Of a stretch of 64,000 nucleotides of DNA, positions 22,903 through 36,233 are shown one piece after another. The stretch comes from Gnetum montanum (Eukaryota; Streptophyta; Gnetopsida; Gnetales; Gnetaceae): contig MNCI01014538.1 in assembly GCA_015680685.1 (NCBI GenBank), forward strand, positions 416,758-480,757, given 5' to 3'. Below the pieces are notes generated by a model, which worked only from the letters and a program-made list of their open reading frames with translations, was not told the DNA's origin and did not search any database. The position numbers were made by a program, and so were the translations under genes. Positions within the stretch are counted from its first letter, which is position 1; each line of letters opens with the position of its first letter.

Positions 22903-23404
22903 GACGATATTTCATCATTTTTATCAGGAGAATTCACATCATTTTATATGTGAAATTTCAGGAATCAGGACATCTTACTTCAAATATTGCTTATGCACAA
23001 TGAATTTGTATCAATATGCTTCAGTGTTGTGATGTATGGGCAAATATCAACGTTTGGGGATGCACATATTTTTTTGTGCAGGCATGAAGGATCTTCTCTT
23101 CTCTTCCTGCTTTTCGTGCATAAGCAACATCCAACATCACGGGTGGGCATGTGCCATTTCACCTGTCACTGGTCGTAATAATTTATCCTTGAAAAGTATC
23201 GCCTCTGTGATGCAGGTCATTTCTTGTAATTAAATTTCACGTAACAAATATTGTTAACCTCATCAACATTTCTCATGGATTTAGAGTTACCTTATCCGTC
23301 GTTGTACAGATGGATACCAAAAATTTGGACTCTGTCAATGAATTTATGCTGTCAAAGGATCTCTCTCACGTTTTTGATATGTACCTGCATAAATTTAGAA
23401 CAGA
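22903..23404 (+). other. MAPKKK 3' UTR and flank
   Basis: About 500 bp from the stop to the first recognisable LINE text. It should hold the 3' UTR; no clear AATAAA signal was found before 23,400. LINE-2 begins almost immediately after, so transcript ends may run into it. Confidence 0.45.
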
Positions 23405-24323
23405 GAACTGAAGAAAACAATCTGTAAGCAGGTTTGCAAAGTTGGGTGTAGAAGTCATCATACATCTGATTACGTTGAAGCAAAATAAAGGGATTTTTGT
23501 TTGCTTTGTGGATTTTTCTAAAAGCATTTGATTCAGTTATTCGAAGTAAATTGTGGAAGTGATCATAAGACATAGATGCTTGGAAGTGATCATAAGACAG
23601 ATGCTTTTCTATCTTTGTTATACTCAAAGTCTTTATTAAGAAGTATATATACAGATCAAAGATAACTGCCTTCATAAAAACTCTTCCATAAAAATGCTTT
23701 ACTGCATAGTGATATTGAGTTGAAACATGGTTGGCTTCTTTTGCTTAATGCTTTTTGGTACTTTTATTGATAAGCCTGAGGAGTGGGTGCAGAGAATTTC
23801 ATGTAGATGTAATATTTTGCTGTATGTTGCTGTATCTTTCATTTCCAATTGTGATTGTTCTGGATGATTTTTGCCAATAGTCAGGAATGAAAGTTGATGT
23901 GCAAAAAATTAAAATTATGGTATAGTGTTAGGAATAATGACTACTATTTTGCTATTGGAATGGACCAAGTAAATGTGGCACTAGCTTGTAGAAACCTTTG
24001 TTTAGATCTTTCTCACAATTACAAGTGTGAGGTGTGCATTAAAAGGATGATTGCAAGCGGATTGAGAGACTTGTTTGATTTCAAAAGCAAATGTCACGAG
24101 GAGGCTATCTTAATTTGAGAAATAAAAGAATAGATATTTGTTCTATTGTGCAACCAACTTTTTTGTAGGGGTCTCTAGTGTGGGGTCTTGGACTTGCTAT
24201 CAAATACTGGGAAAAAAAAGTCTGTTTAACACATTTTTTGGTAGAAAAATTTTAGGTTAAAAGGTAGGTGTGATATAATTGCTATTTCATGAAGTAAATA
24301 TGATGCCCTTAAGAGATAGAAGT
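23405..24323 (+). pseudogene. LINE-2, RT portion (5'-truncated)
   Basis: FVCFVDFSKAFDSVIRSKLWK near 23,500-23,560 is the first RT block; GMKVDVQKIKIMV near 23,884 matches the MKVNIDKIKVLV block of LINE-1; a piece near 24,150-24,230 matches the QPILLYG..WG block. The start of RT is missing and frames shift, so this is a dead 5'-truncated copy. A 25-27 bp duplication (23554-23580 and 23581-23605) lies inside it. Element E2 cuts it at 24323. Confidence 0.75.
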
Positions 24324-25195
24324 TGATAAATCATGTTTTGATTGGCTTTGATATTGGATATATGATATCGAAGCCTTAATATCGGATGCTCGATGATAGA
24401 GCCCAAGATGCAATGTCAAATATCCAATATCATAGGTATATGTTGACCTATAAATATAACATTTGGGTTCACGATTTTCATATAGTTTTTCATAGTTTTT
24501 ATCATAGCACAATGAAGCTCTTGCAATTTGTTTTCTCTAGAGTTAAAATATTTTTTGAGTGCATGCAGCAAGAGTCTACAGACTTTATTTGAGCACTAAT
24601 GTGCTTGAGCACAAGAGTGTGATAGGAATAAAGACAAGCCTTTTTTTGATAATCCTTGTAGCACTGAGAATAGATTAATGTTTTATTTAATGCATTTATT
24701 ATTCATGCACTTTAATATATTTTCATTAAGCAATAAAATTCCAATTGTTAATGCACACAATCACGACCACTTCAAACACGTGTAGCACTTGGAAAACGAG
24801 AAATGCTTAACCTTTGGGTTGCACTTGGAAAACTAGAAATGCTTAACCTTTGGTAACCCAGTAGCACTACATGCATTCAGGATGTGTTTGGGGAGTGGGA
24901 ATGGGTACTTGTGTTAGGCTAGCTAGGCAGATATTAAATTACTCTACCTTTCATTTTGGTTCTAAGTGCTTAAATTTATAAAATATAAAATGATAAAAAT
25001 CACATACCTCAATTGCACTTAACCATATACTTGTACCTCACAAGTGGAACTGAGAAGACAATGATCGTTTCAATTAGATTTCACTTCTTTGAAACTAGTG
25101 TATTTAAGAACTTAAGGTTTGTGGAATTCGACTAGATCACTCGTGAACGCTTGTGATTTGTATGGTTGGGTGTAGGGGTACCTTGTTGCTCATCA
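24324..25195 (+). repeat. E2 5' LTR
   Basis: 872 bp, TGATAAATCATG to CTCATCA; TATAAATA at 24449-24456 after a U3 segment (24350-24435) with GATATCG and near-palindromes. The copy contains a small internal duplication around AACTAGAAATGCTTAACC (about 24,790-24,850). Confidence 0.9.
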
Positions 25196-25196
25196 T

Positions 25197-25214
25197 TGGC
25201 ACTATTATTAGGGA
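25197..25214 (+). other. E2 primer binding site
   Basis: TGGCACTATTATTAGGGA, a decayed tRNA-Asp complement in the same position as in E1, E3 and E4. Confidence 0.75.
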
Positions 25215-25356
25215 CCTTTTAGTTGTTACGTGTGCTATCTAGGATTAGTGAAAATTTATTCAAGTCATTGAAATAAACTTTAAGAGTCATATCATACTTC
25301 AAAAATAACTATAACAATGTTTAATAGCACATTGCGTTTTTATTCTCTAACATAAG

Positions 25357-27950
25357 ATGTCTTCTTCTCACAAGAGTGATTTTTCATCTAAGTCCAATGG
25401 AGTACATTAGTAGGTGCCTCAACAATACTGAGTGGCATATGCTCATCCTGATGAGTATGTACCAAATTTCACTTTTATCCTACATTAGGATGAATAACTA
25501 TGGTGGTGTGATATGAAGGGCAACATTGTGTTGCCGCTCGATTGATCTATTTCTGCAATGCTCCAACAAATGCTTATACAATGGGGTCTGCAAGGACTTC
25601 ATGTTGAGTATGTGGTGCAAGATAGTGACGCTAGGGATTATCATCCCACTGAGGCACAACATCTAAGGGATTGATAGCGAGAACAATGTCATGAATTTGT
25701 GAAGGGAAAAAGATTGAATGATTCCCCATTCCTGCTGTACCAAAAAGATGATAGAGAACCCTTCTCTGGGGGTTTTCCATTCAGTAAAATTCCTCTCTTT
25801 GACTTTGGTGACGGAGGTCAAAACCAAAACATGTTAGTCCACAATTCACAATCCCAGTTTTAGTAAGAATGGATCCAATGACAAAGAAGGATCAAAAGGG
25901 GGTAAGTCAAGGTAGGGATGCAGATAAGAAACAAGATTGGATCATGGTAGCAATCACAGAAGAGGTGGTAGCAGGCACCGTGATGGTGCTAGTTCTCCTT
26001 CCTCTTCACCTTTGTTGTTGTCTTCTTCTTCTTCTAGCTTTGACCACAACCACAAGGGGCGAGACCGTGATGGAGGTGATCGATAGTACCGAAATGATCA
26101 AAGGGACCATCAGGTAAGTCAAGATTGGAGGCACAGGCATTCAAGAGAGGCCCATTACCATGAATGATGGGGAAGTAGAGGGTATTGCAGGCATCATCAT
26201 CCAAGCCTTGATGAGCCTTTGCTTTCTACCTAGAGTATGCTAAACATCGCAGAGGCAATACAAATTCCAACAAGACATGTAAAGGATAGTCAGATCAAGA
26301 GGCTAGATATGAACAATATCCCTAGGTTCGAAGGGGGATATAACTTAGATTTGTAGAACCATTTCCAAGCTTTTCAAGATGCATGTGCCTTGCAAAATAT
26401 AGAAAATAAGTGGTAACAACTTGAGTTGTTCCCAAGGATACTTATTAAAGAGGCAGAAAACTGGTATTGGTCATTAGAACTGGAATCTATCAAATGATGG
26501 AGTACAATGCTTGAATTATTCAATGATAAATATCAAACATACTTAAGAGTGTAAAATTTGAGAAGGCAGATCCAAGGATGGAAACAAGGAATACATGAAC
26601 CCTTGGATGCCACCATCGACTGATACTATTCCTTAATGCACAGATGTCCTAGCCATGGTTATTCTCAATTGGATCAACTTTGCGACATTGTAGACGTGCT
26701 TCACTCTGAGACGAGGAGAACCCTTGGCGTCTATGCTCAAGGGCAATTGTCAGAATTAAGCGCCTATCAAATCCAAAGATTAATTGAGTAGGTAGCTAAA
26801 GAGGAAGGTGAATTAAGAAAATGAGAAAGTGTAGAAGAGTATAATTACGATCCTTCCATTTGCAAAAGGGAGGTTTGATTTTCTGATAGTGAGGAAGAAT
26901 TAGCACTTGATGAGGTGATGAATAGAAAAGTCTTACCACTTCAAAAATCTCAATCTAAAATTATGACCAAGGCTGATCAGTTATGAGACTCCATGGATAG
27001 CAAATTTCAAGCTGTCCTAAAAATTGCTAAAGAATCCAAAGAATAAGGTACAGATCATGAGTGCAAGAGGCAAGAATAAGCTGAATCCAAAGAAATAAGC
27101 TGAACGTGCCTATCAATGAGGTAAGGGCAAGATTGTTATAATAGAGGAAGTTGCGAGAACCGAATCAGATGATGATGGTGGATGTGATGTCTACCATTAT
27201 GAACATCCTAAATGATGTTGTCCTATTTTTTCATACTTACAAGAATCTGGGGTGTATGCCTTGAATCCACAACTAGCATAAAGAAAAACACCCATATAAT
27301 TGCCTTATCCTCAAGCTAATTCTAGGCAGTTTCACTAGCAACAATAGTATTATCCAAGTGGAACTCCACTACAACCATATGAGCAATATCAACAGTGGTA
27401 GCAGCCACAGTCATGGGCACTAGCACCACCAAGGCAGCAATACCCTTACTAATAACTTAATCCATATGGGTATTACGTTCAGCAACCCCTGTCTCCACAT
27501 CACTCCTCCAGTCATGTTTTTACTTTTCAATCTCACTACTACCCTTTTGATTATCATCGAACTCATTCTCCACATGCAAGAAGGGATACCACCTTTTACC
27601 TTTATCCTCTTGTTTTTGCACATATTCCTCCATCCTTTGCACAACTACCACCTACTCCACCTATGCAGGGTGAACTCCCAGCTCAACTACAACAACACAA
27701 TCTACCAGGTCTATTCACCTACAATCGGTTCATCAATCAAGTGGTTTGAATACTCGATCAAAGAAAAGACCTTTCTTTAGACCATGCAGTCTGCCTAAGC
27801 CCTTAAATACACCTGTGGTTGACAACCCTATTCCTCTGTCTTCCTCTATATCAAATTCTTTCAAGTCCCCTTCAAACCAAACACCACCCAGGATCCATAC
27901 TGTAATGCTTACACTGTATCTAACTAGATTCGTGTTGGAAACCTTTATAG
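25357..27950 (+). pseudogene. E2 gag (broken)
   Basis: Starts MSSSHKSDFSS at ATG 25357. It keeps the capsid-like region near 26,280-26,720 (SQIKRLDMNNIPRFEGGYN, EMLELFNDKYQ-type text). The Cys/His motif near 27183 reads CDVYHYEHPK, with the second Cys lost. A Pro-rich tail approaches protease. There are many stops, mostly TAG and TGA. Confidence 0.75.
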
Positions 27951-30900
27951 AAAATTAGCTGATCCTAGAAGTCCTCTAATTTATTTGCAGATTACTGGGA
28001 ATGAACCATGTAAGACTCTTCTTGATTCTAATTTCGGTATTAACCTGATCTCTCATGAGATGTATACTATATGGAACCTACCTCCTCTCAAAAAGAGAAA
28101 TATTAGATTAGAATTGGTAGGCCAATCCATCATTGTTCCATTGGGAATGGTAAAAGATATTGTGATCATTGTTTGTGGGTGATCCTATCCAGTTGATTTC
28201 CTAATGATCAAGATGGAGAACTACAAAGGGGATTTCCCAGTCATCATGGGAAGGACATGGCTAAGCACCATTGATATAAGAATGGGCATATGAGATCTTT
28301 CCTTAGAAATATCTAAAGAAATGCATTCAGGAAGATCGAGAAGAAGCAAGTTCCATGCATCACATATAACGATATAGGGTGCAATTATGTGCAGGAACTC
28401 TGGGTAGTGAAACAAGCATCCATCTCTACATGCAAGCAATGTGCACTAGAAGTAGAAACTCAAAGGTATCTATACTCAGCAACCACAAAATAGGAGGACA
28501 CCTAGTGACTGGCCATTGATTTTGAGAGCAACACACTTTGCATGGAACCAACTAAGAGCCTGACATGTGCATATGTCGTAGGCATGGATGAACTAGATCA
28601 TGTTCATCATCAACTTTTTGATGATGCAAATGATGATACCTATTGGGAAGAGTTGGAAATTCTTGAAAATTTCAAGCAAGAACCCCTTGAACTAAAACAC
28701 TATTGGTCGACATGAAATATGTGTTTTTTAAAAATGGGAAGCCAATCATAATCAATGCAAATCTTACTCCAGAATAGAAAAAGATGTTGTTGAATGTGGT
28801 TGAAAAATGGATAGCAACATTTGCTTGGTCATATCCTGAACACACAGGGATTGATCCTAGGATATGGCAGCAGCACATCTACACTGATCTGGCTATGAAG
28901 CCGAAAAGACAACCATAGAATGATTGAATGCCAAACTTAAGCAAATCATTAAGGAAGAAATCAAACAACTTCTCAAGGCAGGGTTCATTTATCCCATTGC
29001 AGATAGCAAGTAGGTTAGTCTACTCATTATTGTACCCAAGAAAGGTGGCAAGTGGTAGGTTTGCATTGATTTTTGGCTGCTGAATATGGCAACATTCAAG
29101 GGCCATTTTTCATTGTCATTTGTTGATCAGGAGTTAAACACAATATCTGGGCATTACTACTACAGTTTTCTGGATGGTTATAGTGGCTATAACCAAATCT
29201 AGATTACACCAGAGGACCAAGCCAAAACAACATTCACAAGTCCCTGGGGGCCTTTTGCATATCACAAGATGCCTTTTGGTTTGTGCAATATCCTTACTAC
29301 ATTCTAATGCCTAGTTCTTAGCATTTTTCAATAGCAGATCAATAGTGGTGTAGAAGTCTTCATAGATGAGTTCTCCACCTATGGAGCTACATTTAAGTAA
29401 GCCTTGGACCCCCTTGAGCAAGTATTGAAACAATGTGTTGAGACAAACCTTAGGCTCAACTAGCAAAAGAGTTACCTGATGGTCCAGGAAGGCATTGTGT
29501 TAGGGCACAGAATATCACAAGCAAGAATTGAGGTAGACCTTGAAAAAATAAAGGTCATCCAAGGAATAACTTGCCAATTGGAAATTGTCAAAGATGTTCA
29601 ATCATTCCTTGGACATATTGGCTACTACTAGTGATTCATAGAGAATTTCTCAAAGATTGCAAAACCATTGGTTGAGTTGACAAAGAAAGATGTTCCATTT
29701 ATTTGGACCATGGAATGTGAAAAAGCATTTCAACAACTAAAGGAGAAACTTGTAGAAACTCCAATTCTAGAAGCACTCAATTGGTTCAGATCATTTTATG
29801 TCATGAAAAATTCATCGAATTATGCCTTGGGAGCTATGCTTATGCAGATGGATGATAAGAAACATCCATACTACATCAATGCACAAGCCAAAGCATTATG
29901 GGTGCACAATTGAACTACACCACTACAGAAAAAGAACTGATGGCAGTGGTGTTCGCTCTAGAGAAGTTTAGGCACTATGTGCTTGGATACAAAGTGTTTG
30001 TCACATAGACCATAGCGCCATCTGCTTCCTAATGAACAAGCCAATGGTGAGCCCCTGTGTCATATGGTGGTTGGTGATTTTATAGGAATTTGATCTTATG
30101 ATGGTAGATCGAAAGGGTACTGAGAATGTGGTCGCTGATCACTTGTCTCGGTTATAATGGGACAACAAAGAGGAAGAAAGCCCATTATCTGATATGTTTT
30201 CTAAGGAACTTCTCTTTGGTGGGGCTATAACTAAATAATTGGATAATGAGCCTAAATGGTATGATGACATTCTCACCCAAGAGATGCCACAAGGGTTGGA
30301 CCACCAGAAGAAACAAAGTTTCTTCACTAGGTAAAATGCTTCATGGAGATCAGTGAACACCTCTACAAGGTGTGCACTGATGACTGAGTTTGATGCTGTG
30401 TCCCTGATGCTGATCAACTATGCATTCTCCAAGATGCTCATGAAGGTCCTTGTGAGGGCCACTATGCTGGGAGATGCATGACCATTAAAATCCTAATGGT
30501 AGGGTACTATTGGCCAACAATCCTCAGGGATGTTCACTAATATGTTTGCTCTTGTGAATGATGCCAACAAGATGATGGAATGATTGCTTGAATGGAGGGA
30601 CCTCAACAATGGATTCAACCATTAGAATCGTTTAACATTTGGGACATTGATTTTATGGGTTCTATCACACCCATGTCAAATAAAAAGGCATACATCATAG
30701 TCACTATTGACTATTGTACAAAATGGGCAGAGTAGTAGTTTTCACCGACTGTACATCTTCTACTGCTGCTTGGTTTGTACAAAAAAATGTTATAATAGGT
30801 TTGGTGTGCCATGTGCATTAATTCTTGATAATGAAACTCACTTTACAAGCACTACCTTTCAAAAGCTCATGCAATGCTTGGGGGTTGAACATAAACTCAC

Positions 30901-31591
30901 AACACCCTACTAGCCCCAAGCCAATGGTCAAATTCAAGTTACCAAGAGAAAAATCACAAGGATTCTAACAAATATTATTAGAAAATATAGAAAAGATTGG
31001 AGCACAAAACTTAATGATGCTCTTTGGACCTACCACTCAACATGGAAACTTCCTATAGGCTATTCTTCCTATGAGCTTGTGCACAAAAAATTACCAACAC
31101 TTCCTATTCAATTCGAGCTTCGTATACTTTCAATAGCCTATGACCTCGACCTTGACTTAATTCTAGCACAAAAAGAAAGATTAATGAATCTCAACTTGCT
31201 AGATAAAAACCGATTGGTGGCCCTATCATCTAATGAGTTGCACAAGGCATTCAACAAAAAACGCCATGATCTTAAAATTAGGAAAATGAAATTTCAACCA
31301 GAAGATAAGGTTCTCTACTAGAATCCCACATTTGTACCTCAACGAAATAAGTTTCAAATGTTGTGGGAAGGACCTTATATAATTTATGAAACTTTTCCTT
31401 CTAGGGTCATGAAGGTTTATAAACCTAAAAGCCTAGATAAGAAACAGTTGGTCAAAATACAACAAGTCAAACCTTTCCATGAGCATAAGCTAGCTAAGAC
31501 AACAAACACCTCATTAGATGGACAACCATGCCAAATATTTCAGATCTCCTCCTTTCAACTTAGTCATAAGGGAGATGACCATCCATACTAA
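27951..31591 (+). pseudogene. E2 pol: PR-RT-RNase H-IN (broken)
   Basis: Protease near 27,985-28,290 (TLLDSNFGINLISHEMY). RT near 28,980-29,420, where the catalytic box reads FIDEFSTYG, so the second aspartate is Glu. RNase H near 29,800-30,160, the longest open piece being 29668-29913. Integrase from about 30,330, with LDNETHF and HPQ lost to a stop; the DD35E glutamate position reads Gln (NGQIQV). The C-terminal domain ends at 31591 with the shared tail SSFQLS..GD.HPY. Confidence 0.82.
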
Positions 31592-33433
31592 TCATATAAG
31601 TAGCTCATTAGTTTTTCATATTTTTGTTTTACACATTCTTTATTTTACACCTTTTTGTTTTCTTCATTATTAATTTTTCAAAACTTTTGTTTGACACCAT
31701 CATTAGTACATTTGCTATTTCTTGAATATTTTACACTTTCTTTTATATTTTGTTTTATTTTGGTGTGATTTTCTAACTTTTTGTTAATAAGGGCTAGGCA
31801 TAGTGGTAATTTGTTGCTTGATGGTGGTATGTACTATTAGTTATTTGATTGTTTGTGTCTATATTCTAGCTTTGAATTTTGTTATTGATGATTAAGACAT
31901 GGTTTCTTTTTCATGCAATAGGCAGTGAGCCCACAACATCCACCCATCCACAAACTCTATGGTTTTCCTTGTTCTAGAAATGTGTAGTCCCTTTTTCATT
32001 AATAAAACTATAATGAATTTGTAAGTTTTGTGGTTTTCAAATTTGGAAAGGATTTAGAGGTTTGAATAGGGTGTGATTTCAAGGGGATTCGGTATTTTTT
32101 GTACTTTTTTACTTGCTTGGGTGCATGCTTGTTTTTATGGATTTCTTACTATTCCATGTTGACTAATAAAAGGAAGTTGAATAAGTCTTTGCATGGTGTG
32201 GTTCTCATACAAAATGATGAGAATTCAAAGCGCACCCCTTAGAAAAAATAAATGGGCTACAAGCATTGGTTATGGGACTAGAAAGACATGTTACCCATGC
32301 CTGAAGGTCCCCTCTAACTGAGGTCCTTTCTCACTTCCTACTTCTCTTTTCTTCTCTAATAAGGAATGGTGGTTGTTCTGTGGGAGCACTCTTGTGTCTT
32401 AGCGGGGTAGACTGGTCTTAGAATGGTGATGTGATGTTACTAAACGTGGTTGGTTTTGGTCTAGACTAATGATGAATTTTATCAGGTCATTTAACCAAAA
32501 ACTTCACAAGGGACTTCATGTAACCTTAATCAAGAACTCCATTCCACTCTCTCTCATCCATCTATGCTTTCCATGTCTCACCTCACTACTAGTTTCATGT
32601 TTTTGTTTGATGTCCTAGTTTGATGTGTTGAAATTCTTAGGTAGTTTCTTTTGGGTTTTTGTACTTAACCTTTAGTAACCATTAATCATCCATGAAGCCC
32701 ACAAACTCCTTGGTTTGAAGTTATGCAAGGGCATAAAAGGCTTGTGCCTACTTTGGAGAGGGCTCACTTGCATATCTTTTGGTTGGGTTAGTTAAGTTCT
32801 TTATCCTTAAACATTCTCACAATCAAATCCTTTTGCATTTTCCATCAATGACATCCAATTGTGCACATCTTCACAACATTTTTAAGTGAAATATTTTATT
32901 GTTACTATTATGAATTCTTACACCCTCTTCAAGCATTTCATCCTATTTGAACTTTTTCAAATTTAATAATGGACTGCTTATCCATTTTACCCTATTTGTC
33001 AATCTTCTCACTAACACTACTAAAGGAATCAATCTACCATAATCACAACCTAGCCAAGTGTAACCACTAACGAGATGAGTTAATTTAAAGCTATATGTTA
33101 CACATTGCACACTAATTTGTGATTTTATTATGATTATAGTGGAAAGCATGGACTAGAAGCACATGATGAGGACCATTCATGATCGTTGGATCTTCTCTTT
33201 CACTCTTTAGCTGCCAAGAGGAGTTGGATATCAATTTTATCCAGAGTGTTCTCTTCTCTTATTATGAACACCCAATTTTGTAAAAGATTGTATCCACACA
33301 CTTGGGCACTTAGGAGTCTATTTGTTCCATTTGAGTTAGTTTGTATGTTAGTCAATAATCTCATACCTACCCAATATTTTGTAAGGAATTTGTTCCTTCT
33401 CTTCTTCACTTGAGGACGAGTTTTCATTCAATC
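31592..33433 (+). other. E2 3' noncoding region
   Basis: 1.8 kb without coding sequence, co-linear with E1 and E3. It includes the stem-loop at 32195-32237. It serves as the unoccupied reference for the solo LTR of E1 (near 33,360-33,400). Confidence 0.7.
32195..32237 (+). other. Covarying stem-loop, E2 copy
   Basis: Outer arms GGTGTG and CGCACC (one G-U), inner arms TTCTCAT and ATGAGAA, 3' bulge ATTCAAAG. Two inner pairs differ from E1 by compensatory changes. Confidence 0.62.
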
Positions 33434-33442
33434 GTGGGGGTA
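33434..33442 (+). other. E2 polypurine tract
   Basis: GTGGGGGTA directly before the 3' LTR; the best-preserved form in the window together with E4. Confidence 0.75.
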
Positions 33443-34303
33443 TGATGAATCATGTTTTGACTAGCTATGATATCGGATATTGGATATCGAAGCCTTGATA
33501 TCAGATACTCGATGTTGGAGCCCAAGATGTAATGTTGAATATTTGATATCACAAGGTATATTCCGGCCTATAAATATAGTGCTTGGGCTCACGATTTTCA
33601 TATAGTTTTTCATAGTTTTTGTCATAGCATAGAAAAGCTCTTGTAGTTTGTTATCTCTAGATTTAGAATATTTTTAAAGTGCTCGTAGTAGGAGTTTGAG
33701 TGTGTACGGGCCTTTATTCGTGCATTGATGTACTTGAGCATAGTAGTGTGATGGGAATAAAGATGAGTCCTTTTGATAATCCTTGTAGCACTGAGAATAG
33801 ATTAATATTTCCTTTAATGCATTTATTATTCATGCACTTTACTTTAATGCATTTTCATTAAGCAATAAATTTCTAGTTGTTAATGCACATAATCACGGTT
33901 GCTTCGAACATACATGTAGCATTTGTAACCTAGAAATGCTTAACATTTGGTAACCTAGTAGCACTACATGCATTTAGGATGTGTTAAGGGAGTGGGAACA
34001 AGTACTTGTGTTAGCCTTGCTAGGTAGTATATTAATTAGATCTTAAATTACTCTACCTTTCATTTTAGTTCTAGGTGATTAAACTTAAAAAATATAACAT
34101 GATAAAAATCACATACCTCAGTTGCACTTAACCATATACTTGTACTCACAAGTTGAATTGAGAAGACAACGATCATTTCAATTAGACTTCACTTCCTTGA
34201 AACCAGTGTACTTAAGAACTTAAGGTTTGTAGAATTTGACCAGATCATGTGTGAACATTTGTGATTTGTATGGTTGGGCGTAGGGGTTCCTCACCGCTCA
34301 TTA
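33443..34303 (+). repeat. E2 3' LTR
   Basis: 861 bp, TGATGAATCATG to CTCATTA (terminal CA decayed to TA). It is co-linear with 24324-25195. TATAAATA at 33569-33576. Confidence 0.9.
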
Positions 34304-34308
34304 GAAGC

Positions 34309-34845
34309 TCTTTGTTAATTCGTAACATATGTTCATAGTCTTTCTTATAGCATAGTAACTAAAATATTGAAGAAAGTTAGTTACTACACAATAAAAGATG
34401 GCAACTTTGTAAGAGTATTAGATTCAAGGAACTTTTACACATTTGGGTAACCTAATATGTTTTTTGTAAAAAACAATTCAAAGAAGGCATCAACAAAGAA
34501 ATAACTTATTTATCTATATCTCATCATCTACAATGTTAATTAGCCATGCAAGATTGGGCTCTCATTATTTTAGAATTGAATTGGTAGATGGTTCTAGTCC
34601 AAATTCCAAAAGAAAGAATTTGTTGTTTATGCAATCAAAGAGCAATTGAAGGTGAACATCACATATTCATGGAATGTTCATTTCTAAAGCACATAGGCCA
34701 CACATGACAAATTATAGCTAATAATTTAATTGAGCTGTTTGAAATAGCATGATTAATGAAGTGTTTGCGTAATTTCTTCTATCTAATAAATTTTGAGGGC
34801 TCTTCAAAGTTAATGAAATGTTCAAATGTAATTAAAAACATTTAA
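34309..34845 (+). pseudogene. LINE-2, 3' end (zf-RVT region)
   Basis: Continuation of LINE-2 beyond E2. Near 34,610-34,700 the translation carries a zf-RVT pattern (RICCLCNQRAIEGEHHIFME then C), the C-terminal zinc motif of plant LINE RT proteins. The element end near 34,845 is approximate. Confidence 0.75.
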
Positions 34846-36233
34846 ATTTTAGTTTTAAATTTTATTTAACCCAAAACAAATAATTGACATATACCTTTTA
34901 ATTGGCCTATACTTACCAATTGGTTACAACCAAGGATAGATTGAAGCTGTTTCATTCTACTTTTTAACGGAGTATACAACACAATCAAGACATTAAATCT
35001 TGTATTTTTCTCAAATCTGCTTTACTATTAAAACTAATAGACACAATGAATTTATTATTATAGAGCACAAAGAGAAAGGCCTTCTTGGGGTCTGGTAGTT
35101 TGGTCCACATCTAGTTTGAAAAGCATATTCAAGAGGAAATAGTAGATGAAACTAGGAAATATGTATGGCTTAGAGTTAGGCTTCAAAAGAACATTGCTTA
35201 CATTTCTTTTTGTTATTTTGTCCCACATGATGCTAAAATATACAACTGAAAAAAATTTGACATGAGACTACCCTTTTTAGTTTCTGAGTGTAGATATTGC
35301 CAATTTCTCATCACAAGGATAGATTTTTATTTGTAGTGATTTTAATGCTAGAGTTGGAGCAAAGAAAATTTCTACTTAACATGGGATTCTCATGACTTTT
35401 TGAATCAAGAACAGTGCAATGCTTGGAAAAGGTTTTTTAATGATGCTAGAGTTAATTATTGAGGAAGCATCTTTTAAATTGTGGACAAGAATTAGATTTA
35501 CTCATTGTGAATGACATTGGTAGATTTCAAAAGTCAAAAGTTTATACTTTTGTGGGTTCTCAAGTCTTTTCAAGTATAGATCTCCTAATTACCAATCTTG
35601 GGAGTTTGGAAAGTCTTGAGCACTTTGAAGTAGGTTTTGAGCTTATTGAGTCTATTCACTGTCCCTTGTATTTTGTCATTTCAATTATTGGCTATGTATC
35701 TTAATGTAGAAGGAACACTTGGATTTCTCGATTATCAGCTAACAAGAAGTAAGCTTTCCAGGCTGAAGTTCAAAGAAGATGGAATTTTTCTATTAATGTT
35801 GCAGGCACTATATTGGTTGGTGCTACTAAGGTGAGAAGAAATCACAAAGTACAAAGACAAGAATGGTTTGATGATCAATGTTGAAAATCTTGAATGACTC
35901 TTAAATAGCAAACCAATCCTAAAGTAGTTCGAGTATACAATATTTTGATTTGCAACAAGAAGAGAGAGTTTCTTCATGACAAATAAGTAAGATTATAATA
36001 TTTGATTAAAAGAGAACCATGAAGTTTTTAGAAATTTGTTTGTTACCAGTAGAGAATAGAATCTTATTTCCCATTTGATGAACTTCATGCTTTTTATAAA
36101 GACTTGTATACAAAGAAAATAGAAGTAGAGCTAGTGCATAGTTTTAATTTTTGTCTACATTTATCATTAAAGGGGACTTTAGTAGGAATAACTAGACTAG
36201 CATCAAATAAAGCTATGAATGCCCAAGGTTTAT
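34846..36233 (+). pseudogene. LINE-3, endonuclease portion
   Basis: A second LINE in the same orientation begins just after LINE-2 (first clear text near 35,050). It carries degraded endonuclease text: YVWLRVRLQKNIAYISFCYF near 35,160, and FNARVGA (the D-F-N-A-R-V-G phosphatase-like motif) near 35,340. The ORF at 35459-35704 (NDIGRFQKSKVYTFVGSQV, then SSIDLLITNL) matches the end of the endonuclease fold. Stops and shifts are present. Element E3 cuts it after 36233. Confidence 0.72.

Larger units (their letters stand above)
24324..34303 (+). mobile_element. E2: full-length degenerate Ty3/gypsy (Athila/Tat-like) element
   Basis: 5' LTR 24324-25195, primer site 25197-25214, gag from 25357, pol to 31591, polypurine tract 33434-33442, 3' LTR 33443-34303. 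Flanking 5-mers are GAAGT (24319-24323) and GAAGC (34304-34308), 4 of 5. LINE sequence continues on both sides. It has the same gene order as E1. LTR sequence is closest to E1 and E3 at its ends, but U3 differs. Confidence 0.9.
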
